From: Setophaga petechia
Taxonomy: Eukaryota; Chordata; Aves; Passeriformes; Parulidae
DNA length: 64,000 nt
Assembly (NCBI GenBank): GCA_024362935.1
Contig: JANCRA010000010.1
Location: forward strand, 134,001-198,000
Reading direction: 5' to 3'
Translations under genes and position numbers: made by a program
In this document: positions 16,066-27,077 of the stretch, one piece after another
Numbering within the stretch: position 1 is the stretch's first letter
Layout: every line of letters begins with the position of its first letter
Notes under the pieces: generated by a model
Told to the model about the DNA's origin: nothing
Seen by the model: only the letters and a program-made list of their open reading frames with translations
The model's database searches: none

Positions 16066-19000
16066 ATGTTTAGTGAGCAGGAAGGTTTTCTCCTTGCGAG
16101 ACATAGTGAAAAGGCTATTTGCTTAGATGTATGTGGCAGGAAACACTTACTGCAGTGCACTGACAAACTAATTACTACACTACACTGGGATTGTGTAAGC
16201 AGCTTGCAAAGCGATCGAAAACAGTACTTTCTGACTCTCTTGCCTTTCCCTTCAAATTAATACTTGAAAGGAAGGCGTCTTAGAGAACTTTCTTTTACTT
16301 GTTGCAAAAAACTCTGCAGCCCTCTGTGCAACCCCTAGAACACGACAGGAGATGTTTAGTGAGCAGGAAGGTTTTCTCCTTGCGAGACATAGTGAAAAAG
16401 CTATTTGCTTAGATGTAGGTGACAAGAAACACTTACTGCAGTGCACTGACAAGCTAATTGCTACACCGCACTGGGATTGTGTTAGCAGCTTTCAAAGTGA
16501 TAGAAAACAGTACTTTCCCACTCTCTTGCCTTTCCATTCACATTAATACTTGAAAGGAAGGCGTCTTAGACAACTTTTTTTCTTGTTGCAAAACTCTCTG
16601 CAGCCCTCTGTGCAACTTCTAGAACACGATAGGAGATGTTTAGTGAGCAGGAAGGTTTTCTCCTTGCGAGACATAGTGAAAAAGCTATTTGCTTAGATGT
16701 AGGTGGCAAGAAACACTTACTGCAGCGCCGTGAAAAGCTAACTGCTACACAGAACTGGGATTGTGTAAGCAGCTTGCAAAGTGATAGAAAACAGTACCTT
16801 TCCACTCTCTTGCCTTTCCATTCACATTAATACTTGAAAGGAAGGCGTCTTAGACAACTTTCTTTTTCCTGTTGCAAAAAACTCTGCAGCCATCTGTGCA
16901 ACATCTACAACACGATGGAAGTTGTTTAGTGAGCAGGAAGTTTTTCTCCTTGCTAGACATAGTGAAAAAGCTTTTAGCTTAGATGTAGGTGACAAGAAAC
17001 ACTTACTGCAGTGCACTGAAAAGTTAACTATTACACAACACTGGGATAGTGTAAGCAGCTTGCAAAGTGACAGAAAACAGTACTTTCTCACTCTCTTGCC
17101 TTTCCCTTCACATTAATACTTGAAAGCAAGTCGTCTTAGACAACTTTCTTTTACTTGTTGCAAAACACTCTGCAGCCCACTGTGCAACTTCTACAACACG
17201 TTGGAAGCTGTTTAGTGAGCAGGAAGGTTTTCTCCTTGCGAGACATAGTGAAAAAGCTATTTGCTTAGATGTAGGTGACAAGAGACTCTTACTGCAGTGC
17301 GCTGACAAGCTAATTGCTACAAATGCATGGGATTGTGTAAGCAGCTTGCAAAGTGATAGAAAACAGTACTTTCCCACTCTCTTGCCTTTCCATTTACATT
17401 AATACTTGAAAGGAAGGCGTCTTAGACAACTTTCTTTTTCTTGTTGCAAAACACACTGCAGCCCTCTGTGCAACTTCTAGAACACGATGGAATTTGTTTA
17501 GTGAGCAGGAAGGTCTTCTCCTTGCGAGACAGAGTGAAAAAGCTATTTGCTTAGATGTAGGTGTCAAGAAACACTTACTGCAGTGCACTGACAAGCTAAT
17601 TGCTACACGGCACTGGAATTGTGTAAGCAGCTTTCAAAGTGATAGAAAACAGTACTTTCTCACTCTCTTGCCTTTCCCTTCACATTAGTACTCGAACGGA
17701 AGGCCTCTTTGACGACTTCCTTTTTCTTGTTGCAAAACACACTGCAGTCCTCTGTGCAACTTCTAGAACACGACAGGAGATGTTTAGTGAGTAGGAAGGA
17801 TTTCTCCTTGCGAGACATAGTGAAAAAGCTATTTGATAAGATGTAGGTAACAAGAAACACTTACTGAAGCGCACTGACAAGCTAATTGCTGCACAGCACT
17901 GGGATTGTGTTAGCAGCCTACAAAGTGATAGAAAACAGTACTTTCCCACTCTCTTGCCTTTCCCTTCAGATTAATACTTTAATGGAAGGCGTCGTTGACA
18001 ACTTTCTTTTTCTTGTTTCAAAACACATTGCAGTCCTCTGTGCAACTTCTAGAACACGATAGGAGATGTTTAGTGAGGAGGAAGGTTTTCTCCTTGTGAG
18101 ACATAGTGAAAAAGCTATTTGCTTAGATGTAGGTGACAAGAGACACTTACTGCAGTGCGCTGACAAGCTAATTGCTACACAGCACTGGGATTGTGTTAGC
18201 AGCTTTCAAAGTGATAGAAAACAGTACTTTCCCACTCTCTTGCCTTTCCATTCACATTAATACTTGAAAGGAAGGCGTCTTAGACAACTTTCTTTGTCTT
18301 GTTGCAAAACACTCTGCAGCCCTCTGTGCAACTTCTACAACACGATGGAAGTTGTTTAGTGAGGAGGAAGGTCTTCTCCTTGCGAGACAGAGTGAAAAAG
18401 CTATTTACTTAGATGTAGGTGACAAGAAACACTTACTGCAGTGCGCTGACAAGCTAATTGCTACGCAGCACTGGAATTGTGTAAGCAGCTTTCAAAGTGA
18501 TAGAAAACAGTACTTTCCCACTCTCTTGCCTTTCCATTCACATTAATACTTGAAAGGAAGGCGTCTTAGACAAGTTTCTTTTTCTTGTTACAAAACAGTC
18601 TGCAGCCCACTGTGCAACTTCTAGAACACGATAGGAGATGTTTAGTGAGCAGGAAGGTTTTCTCCTTGCGAGACATAGTGAAAAAGCTATTTGCTTAGAT
18701 GTAGGTGACAAGAAACACTTACTGCAGTGCACTGACAAGCTAATTGCTACACAACACTGGGATTGTGTAAGCAGCTTGCAAAGTGATAGAAAACAGTACT
18801 TTCCCACTCTCTTGCCTTTCCATTCACAGTAATACTTGATAGGAAGGCGTCTTCGACAACTTTCATTGTCTTGTTGCAAAACACTCTGAAGCCCTCTTTG
18901 CAACATCTACAACACGATGGAAGTTGTTTAGTGAGCAGGAAGGTTTTCTCCTTGCGAGACCTTGTGAAAAAGGTATTTGCTTAGATGTAGGTGACAAGAA

Positions 19001-19700
19001 ACACTTACAGCTGTGCACTGACAAGCTAATTGCTACACAACACTGGGATTGTGTAAGCAGCTTGCAAAGTGATCGAAAACAGTACTTTCTCACTCTCTTG
19101 CCTTTCCCTTCAAATTAATACTTGAAAGGAAGGCGTCTTAGAGAACTTTCTTTTACTTGTTGCAAAAAACTCTGCAGCCCTCTGTGCAACCCCTAGAACA
19201 CGATGGAAGTTGTTTAGTGAGCAGGAAGGTTTTCTCCTTGCGAGACATAGTGAAAAATCTATTTGCTTAGATGTAGGTGACAAGAAACACTTACTGCAGT
19301 GCACTGACAAGCTAATTGCTACACCGCACTGGGATTGTGTTAGCAGCTTTCCAAGTGCTAGAAAACAGTACTTTCCCACTCTCTTGCCTTTCCATTTACA
19401 TTAATACTTGAAAGAAAGGCGTCTTAGACATCTTTCTTTTTCTTGTTGCACAACATACTGCAGCCCTCTGTGCAACTTCTTGAACACGATAGGAGATGTT
19501 TAGTGAGCAGGAAGGTTTTCTCCTTGCGAGACATAGTGAAAAAGCTATTTGCTTAGATGTAGGTAACAAGAAACACTTACTGCAGTGCACTGACAAGCTA
19601 ATTGCTACACAGCACTGGGATTGCGTTAGCAGCTTGCAAAGTGCTAGAAAATAGTACTTTCCCACTCTCTTGTCTTTCCATTCACATTAATACTTGAATG
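16060..19700. repeat. Long segment repeated near the right end of the window
   Basis: Corresponding monomers recur at a nearly constant offset of 44,093-44,094 bp (16066/60160, 16636/60730, 16922/61016, 18352/62445, 19210/63303). Rare variants are shared, including the GCAGCGCCGTGAAAAG monomer, CACGTTGGAAGCTG, TTAGTGAGGAGGAAGG and GAAAAATCTATTTGC. A few substitutions separate the two, so this is an older or less homogenised copy than the ERV-bearing block. Confidence 0.75.
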
Positions 19701-22700
19701 GAAGGCGTCTTAGACAACTTTTTTTTTCTTGTTGCAAAACACACTGCAGCCCTCTGTGCAACTTCTACAACACGATGGAAGTTGTTTAGTGAGCAGCAAC
19801 GTTCTCTCCTTGCGAGACAAAGTGAAAAAGCTATTTGCTTAGATGTAGGTAACAAGAAACACTTTCTGCAGTGCACTGACAAGCTAATTGCTACACAGCG
19901 CTGGGATTGTGTTAGCAGCTTGCAGAATGCTAGAAAACAGTACTTTACCACTCTCTTGCCTTTCCATTCACGTTAATACTTGAAAGGAAAACGTCTTAGA
20001 CAACTTTCTTTTTCTTCTTACGAAACACTCTGCAGCCCTCTGTGCAACTTCTAGAACACGATAGGAGATGTTTAGTGAGCAGGAAGGTTTTCTCCTTGCG
20101 AGACATAGTGAAAAAGCTGTTTGCTTAGATGTAGGTGACAAGAAACACTTACTGCAGTGCACTGAAAAGCTAACTGCTACACAATACTGGGATTGTGTAA
20201 GCAGCTTGCAAAGTGATAGAAAACAGTACCTTTCCACTCTCTTGCCTTTCCATTCACATTAATACTTGAAAGGAAGGCGTCTTAGACAACTTTCTTTTTC
20301 CTGTTGTAAAAAACTCTGCAGCCCTCTGTGCAACATCTACAACACGATGGAAGTTGTTTAGTGAGCAGGAAGTTTTTCTCCTTGCTAGACATAGTGAAAA
20401 AGCTTTTAGCTTAGATGTAGGTGACAAGAAACACTTACTGCAGTGCACTGAAAAGCTAACTATTACACAACACTGGGATTGTGTAAGCAGCTTGCAAAGT
20501 GACAGAAAACAGTACTTTCTCACTCTCTTGCCTTTCCCTTCACATTAATACTTGAAAGCAAGGCGTCTTAGACAACTTTCTTTTACTTGTTGCAAAACAC
20601 TCTGCAGCCCACTGTGCAACTTCTACAACACGTTGGAAGTTGTTTAGTGAGCAGGAAGGTTTTCTCCTTGCGAGACATAGTGAAAAAGCTATTTGCTTAG
20701 ATGTAGGTGACAAGAGACTCTTACTGCAGTGCGCTGACAAGCTAATTGCTACAAATGCATGGGATTGTGTAAGCAGCTTGCAAAGTGATAGAAAACAGTA
20801 CTTTCCCACTCTCTTGCCTTTCCATTCACATTAATACTTGAAAGGAAGGCGTCTTAGACAACTTTCTTTTTCTTGTTGCAAAACACACTGCAGCCCTCTG
20901 TGCAACTTCTAGAACACGATGGAATTTGTTTAGATAGCAGGAAGGTTTTCTCCTTGGGAGACATAGTGAAAAAGCTATTTGCTTAGATGTAGGTGTCAAG
21001 AAACACTTACTGCAGTGCACTGAGAAGCTAATTGCTACACAGCACTGGGATTGTGTTAGCAGCTTGCAAAGTGATAGAAAACAGTACTTTCCCACTCTCT
21101 TGCCTTTCCCTTCACGTTAATACTTGAAAGGAAGGCGTCTTAGACAACTTCCTTTTCTTGTTGCAAAAAACTCTGCAGCCCTCTGTGCAACCCCTAGAAC
21201 ACGACAGGAGATGTTTAGTGAGCAGGAACATTTTCTCCTTGCGAGATATAGTGAAAAAGCTATTTGCTTAGGTGTAGGTGACAAGAAACACTTACTGCAG
21301 TGCACTGAAAAGGTAATTGCTACACAGCACTGGAATTGTGTCAGCAGCTTTCAAAGTGATAGAAAACAGTACTTTCTCACTCTCTTGCCTTTCCCTTCAC
21401 ATTAGTACTCGAACGGAAGGCCTCTTTGACGACTTCCTTTTTCTTGTTGCAAAACACACTGCAGTCCTCTGTGCAACTTCTAGAACACGACAGGAGATGT
21501 TTAGTGAGTAGGAAGGATTTCTCCTTGCGAGACATAGTGAAAAAGCTATTTGATAAGATGTAGGTAACAAGAAACACTTACTGCAGCGCACTGACAAGCT
21601 AATTGGTGCACAGCACTGGGATTGTGTTAGCAGCTTGCAAAGTGATAGAAAACAGTACTTTCCCACTCTCTTGCCTTTCCCTTCAGATTAATACTTGAAA
21701 GGAAGGCATCTTAGACAACTTTCTTTTTCTTCTTACAAAACACTCTGCAGCCCTCTGTGCAACTTCTAGAACACGATAGGAGATGTTTAGTGAGCAGGAA
21801 GGTTTTCTCCTTGCGAGACATAGTGAAAAAGCTATTTGCTTAGATGTAGGTGACAAGAAACACTTACTGCAGTGCACTGACAAGCTAATTGCTACAAAGC
21901 ACTGGGATTGTGTTAGCAGCTTGCAGAGTGCTAGAAAACAGTACTTTCCCACTCTCTTGCCTTTCCCTTCCGATTAATACTTGAAAGGAAGGCGTCTTAG
22001 ACAACTTTCTTTTTCTTGTCGCAAAAAACTCTGCCGCCCTCTGTGCAACTTCTAGAACACGATAGGAGATGTTTAGTGAGCAGGAAGGTTTTCTCCTTGC
22101 GAGACATAGTGAAAAAGCTATTTGCTTAGATGTAGGTGACAAGAAACACTTACTGCAGTGCACTGACAAACTAATTGCTACACAACACTGGGATTGTGTA
22201 AGCAGCTTGCAAAGTGATAGAAAACAGTACTTTCCCACTCTCTTGCCTTTCCATTCACAGTAATACTTGATAGGAAGGTGTCTTCGACAACTTTCATTGT
22301 CTTGTTGCAAAACACTCTGAAGCCCTCTTTGCAACATCTACAACACGATGGAAGTTGTTTAGTGAGCAGGAAGGTTTTCTCCTTGCGAGACATTTTGAAA
22401 AAGGTATTTGCTTAGATGTAGGTGACAAGAAACACTTACAGCTGTGCACTGACAAGCTAATTGCTACACAACACTGGGATTGTGTAAGCAGCTTGCAAAG
22501 TGATCGAAAACAGTACTTTCTCACTCTCTTGCCTTTCCCTTCAATTTAATACTTGAAAGGAAGGCGTCTTAGAGAACTTTCTTTTACTTGTTGCAAAAAA
22601 CTCTGCAGCCCTCTGTGCAACCCCTAGAACACGACAGGAGATGTTTAGTGAGCAGGAACGTTGTCTCCTTGAGTGACATAGTGAAAAAGCTATTTGCTTA

Positions 22701-22925
22701 GATGTAGGTGACAAGAAACACTTACTGCAGTGCATTGACAAGCTAATTGCTACACAGCACTGGGATTGTGTTAGCAGCTTGCAAAGTGATAAAAACAGTA
22801 TTTTCCCACTCTCTTGCCTTTCCATTCACATTAATACTTGAAAGGAAGGCATCTTAGACAACTTTCTTTTTCTTCTTACAAAACACTCTGCAGCCCTCTG
22901 TGCAACTTCTAGAACACGATAGGAG

Positions 22926-25209
22926 ATGTTTAGTGAGCAGGAAGGTTTTCTCCTTGCGAGACATAGTGAAAAAGCTATTTGCTTAGATGTAGGTGACAAG
23001 AAACACTTACTGCAGTGCACTGACAAGCTAATTGCTACACAGCACTGGGATTGTGTTAGCAGCTTGCAAAGTGCTAGAAAACAGTACTTTCCCACTCTCT
23101 TGCCTTTCCCTTCCGATTAATACTTGAAAGGAAGGCGTCTTAGACAACTTTCTTTTTCTTGTCGCAAAAAACTCTGCCGCCCTCTGTGCAACTTCTAGAA
23201 CACGATAGGAGATGTTTAGTGAGCAGGAAGGTTTTCTCCTTGCGAGACATAGTGAAAAAGCTATTTGCTTAGATGTATGTGGCAGGAAACACTTACTGCA
23301 GTGCACTGACAAACTAATTGCTACACAGCACTGGGATTGTGTAAGCAGCTTGCAAAGCGATCGAAAACAGTACTTTCTGACTCTCTTGCCTTTCCCTTCA
23401 AATTAATACTTGAAAGGAAGGCGTCTTAGAGAACTTTCTTTTACTTGTTGCAAAAAACTCTGCAGCCCTCTGTGCAACCCCTAGAACACGACAGGAGATG
23501 TTTAGTGAGCAGGAAGGTTTTCTCCTTGCGAGACATAGTGAAAAAGCTATTTGCTTAGATGTAGGTGACAAGAAACACTTACAGCAGTGCACTGACAAGC
23601 TAATTGCTACACCGCACTGGGATTGTGTTAGCAGCTTTCAAAGTGCTAGAAAACAGTACTTTCCCACTCTCTTGGCTTTCCATTCACATTAATACTTGAA
23701 AGGAAGGCGTCTTAGACAACTTTTTTTCTTGTTGCAAAACTCTCTGCAGCCCTCTGTGCAACTTCTAGAACACGATAGGAGATGTTTAGTGAGCTGGAAG
23801 GTTTTCTCCTTGCGAGACATAGTGAAAAAGCTATTTGCTTAGATGTAGGTGACAAGAAACGCTTACTGCAGTGCAGTGAAAAGCTAACTGCTACACAACA
23901 CTGGGATTGTGTAAGCAGCTTGCAAAGTGATAGAAAACAGTATTTTCCCACTCTCTTGCCTTTCCATTCACATTAATACTTGAAAGGAAGGCATCTTAGA
24001 CAACTTTCTTTTTCTTCTTACAAAACACTCTGCAGCCCTCTGTGCAACTTCTAGAACACGATAGGAGATGTTTAGTGAGCAGGAAGGTTTTCTCCTTGCG
24101 AGACATAGTGAAAAAGTTATTTGCTTAGATGTAGGTGACAAGAAACACTTACTGCAGTGCACTGACAAGCTAATTGCTACACAGCACTGGGATTGTGTTA
24201 GCACCTTGCAAAGTGCTAGAAAACAGTACTTTCCCACTCTCTTGCCTTTCCCTTCCGATTAATACTTGAAAGGAAGGCGTCTTAGACAACTTTCTTTTTC
24301 TTGTCGCAAAAAACTCTGCCGCCCTCTGTGCAACTTCTAGAACACGATAGGAGATGTTTAGTGAGCAGGAAGGTTTTCTCCTTGCGAGACATAGTGAAAA
24401 GGCTATTTGCTTAGATGTATGTGGCAGGAAACACTTACTGCAGTGCACTGACAAACTAATTGCTACACAGCACTGGGATTGTGTAAGCAGCTTGCAAAGC
24501 GATCGAAAACAGTACTTTCTGACTCTCTTGCCTTTCCCTTCAAATTAATACTTGAAAGGAAGGCGTCTTAGAGAACTTTCTTTTACTTGTTGCAAAAAAC
24601 TCTGCAGCCCTCTGTGCAACCCCTAGAACACGACAGGAGATGTTTAGTGAGCAGGAAGGTTTTCTCCTTGCGAGACATAGTGAAAAAGCTATTTGCTTAG
24701 ATGTAGGTGACAAGAAACACTTACTGCAGTGCACTGACAAGCTAATTGCTACACCGCACTGGGATTGTGTTAGCAGCTTTCAAAGTGATAGAAAACAGTA
24801 CTTTCCCACTCTCTTGGCTTTCCATTCACATTAAAACTTGAAAGGAAGGCGTCTTAGACAACTTTTTTTCTTGTTGCAAAACTCTCTGCAGCCCTCTGTG
24901 CAACTTCTAGAACACGATAGGAGATGTTTAGTGAGCTGGAAGGTTTTCTCCTTGCGAGACATAGTGAAAAAGCTATTTGCTTAGATGTAGGTGACAAGAA
25001 ACGCTTACTGCAGTGCAGTGAAAAGCTAACTGCTACACAACACTGGGATTGTGTAAGCAGCTTGCAAAGTGATCGAAAACAGTACTTTCTCACTCTCTTG
25101 CCTTTCCCTTCACATTAATACTTGAAAGGAAGGCGTCTTAGACAACTTTCTTTTACTTGTTGCAAAACACTCTGCAGCCCACTGTGCAACTTCTACAGCA
25201 CGTTGGAAG
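22926..25209. repeat. Tandem copy of the four-monomer M-N-O-P cassette (1,142-bp period)
   Basis: Monomers starting at 22926, 23212, 23498 and 23782 recur at 24068, 24354, 24640 and 24924, an offset of 1,142 bp (4 x 286 minus 2). N has the rare ATGTATGTGGCAGGAAAC. O has CTCTTGGCTTTCC. P has TGAGCTGGAAGG and the shortened T tract. The last P (24924) changes halfway through into sequence matching the monomer at 4279 left of ERV copy 1, which marks a junction. Confidence 0.8.
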
Positions 25210-25910
25210 TTGTTTAGTGAGCAGGAAGGTTTTCTCCTTGCGAGACATAGTGAAAAAGCTATTTGCTTAGATGTAGGTGACAAGAGACTCTTACTGCAGT
25301 GCGCTGACAAGCTAATTGCTACAAATGCATGGGATTGTGTAAGCTGCTTGCAAAGTGATAGAAAACAGTACTTTCCCACTCTCTTGCCTTTCCATTCACA
25401 TTAATACTTGAAAAGAAGGCGTCTTAGACAACTTTCTTTTTCTTGTTGCAAAACACACTGCAGCCCTCTGTGCAACTTCTAGAACACGATGGAATTTGTT
25501 TAGTGAGCAGGAAGGTCTTCTCCTTGCGAGACAGAGTAAAAAAGCTATTTGCTTAGATGTAGGTGTCAAGAAACACTTACTGCAGTGCACTGAGAAGCTA
25601 ATTGCTACACAGCACTGGGATTGTGTTAGCAGCTTGCAAAGTGATAGAAAACAGTACTTTCCCACTCTCTTGCCTTTCCCTTCACGTTAATACTTGAAAG
25701 GAAGGCGTCTTAGACAACTTTCTTTTACTTGTTGCAAAAAACTCTGCAGCCCTCTGTGCAACCCCTAGAACACGACAGGAGATGTTTAGTGAGCAGGAAC
25801 GTTTTCTCCTTGCGAGATATAGTGAAAAAGCTATTTGCTTAGGTGTAGGTGACAAGAAACACTTACTGCAGTGCACTGAAAAGGTAATTGCTACACAGCA
25901 CTGGAATTGT

Positions 25911-25916
25911 GTAAGC
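25911..25916. other. Target site duplication, left of ERV copy 2 (GTAAGC)
   Basis: Same six bases, same monomer type and same position within the monomer as for copy 1; repeated at 35123-35128. Confidence 0.95.
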
Positions 25917-26657
25917 TGTTGCGGTGCGCCCCTGCTGTCTCCCTCCCCCTTTTCTCAGTTCAGTCTGATTTTAATTTATTGTATTGTAATGTATTGATTT
26001 TACTTACCTAAGATGGCGCTTGCCAGGCTTCCCCTCCCCTTGTTTTTCTCCTTGCCGGGCTGTCCATCATTCTGTTACTTAGCAACTCCCGCCTTTTTGT
26101 ATCGAGTTGTCCCCTCCCTGTTATTTCTAAGTTGTCAGCCTGCCTGCCTGTCACTTTCTGCCCCTGCCTTTTCCCTAGAACATTCCCTCCAGGGCAGAGG
26201 GTGATTGGGCAGGAGAGGGCTGTCCCACCCCTTTAGTAGTTTCATTTGCTGCCGCCCCATGTCTATTATGTTGGGTATTATGTTCATTGGCCAGGGGAAG
26301 GGATCCACCTCCCTCTGGTCTCCCTATATAATTTCTGTTCACCCCGCCCCTCGGGGCAGTTCCCTGCGGCTTCCTACCTGTCCACACTCTTCACCCTCTC
26401 CAATAAACCTTCCCCGGCTGCTGAGAACTGCTGCCTCGCGTGTGCTCCTTTACCTCTGGATCGTGCTGCTGCCTCTGCCGCCTAGCCTGCTGGAGCTGCC
26501 TCCTCCACCACTGACGTGGAGGGAGCTCCAGGAAAGGGCATCGATATCCAGCTCGCTCCCGCCGGAGGTCCTGGATCCGCAGCTGCCCGTGCCCTCATAC
26601 AGGCTGTGAGCTGTGCATTTCTGTGGGCCAGCCGGGCTCAGTTACAGCACCGCCACA
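25917..26657 (+). repeat. 5' LTR of ERV copy 2 (741 bp)
   Basis: Same ends, TATA box (26325-26331) and AATAAA (26402-26407) as the LTRs of copy 1. I see no sequence difference. Confidence 0.97.
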
Positions 26658-26662
26658 GCTGC

Positions 26663-26680
26663 TGGCGCCCAACGTGGGGC
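26663..26680 (+). other. Primer binding site, tRNA-Lys type (copy 2)
   Basis: Identical to the site at 6018-6035, again five nucleotides after the LTR end. Confidence 0.9.
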
Positions 26681-27077
26681 GGCTCAGCACCGTAGTCGCG
26701 AGGACTACGTCCGCCCCACGGTCCGAAGCAGTCGGCTTCACTGGGCGCGGCAGTGCCTTCGACAGCGGGACGCCTGGTCACTGGGAATACCGCTTCGGAG
26801 GATAGGACTGGCGACCTCCGGCACCCCGGATCGGTCCTCCAGAGGACATCACCCGGCACCCGGATCCCTCTGCTACCCCTAAGGTCGGTTTGCGTACCCC
26901 TCCTGTCTTTTATCGGACCCCTCGGCCGCTTCGTCCGCCGGGTGGAGGTCACCTTTCCTTCGCGGCAGGGGGCCTTAGGGGGAGGTTTCTTTTTTACCCA
27001 TTTTTCGGTTTTTAAATCCCCATTTTTATTTTGCGGGTGTCGGTTGGAGCTGCTCAGCCAATCTAAGATCTACAGTC
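26681..27077 (+). other. ERV leader, copy 2
   Basis: Same as 6036-6432, including the GCGAG-loop hairpin (26691-26709), except T at 26809. It contains no ATG before gag. Confidence 0.7.

Larger units (their letters stand above)
14479..25916. repeat. Satellite block 2 (about 40 monomers)
   Basis: Continuous 286-bp monomers between the two ERV copies, in the same orientation as blocks 1 and 3. Sub-regions are defined by shared monomer variants. 14485 to about 15,775 is the right flank shared with ERV copy 2. About 16,060-19,700 is shared with about 60,150-63,770. About 19,780-21,780 carries types H-I-J-K-L-A-B. 22,069-24,067 is a C-D-E-M-N-O-P run matching 44,720-46,719. 24,068-25,209 repeats M-N-O-P. 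The final K-L-A monomers (25,210-25,910) match those left of ERV copy 1 at an offset of 20,645. No host gene or RNA is recognisable. Confidence 0.95.

Noticed and set aside
14485..25910. A CENP-B box in the satellite monomer
   Set aside because: I searched for the core TTCG....A..CGGG pattern and saw no match. CGAACGGAAGG in type B monomers is only superficially similar.
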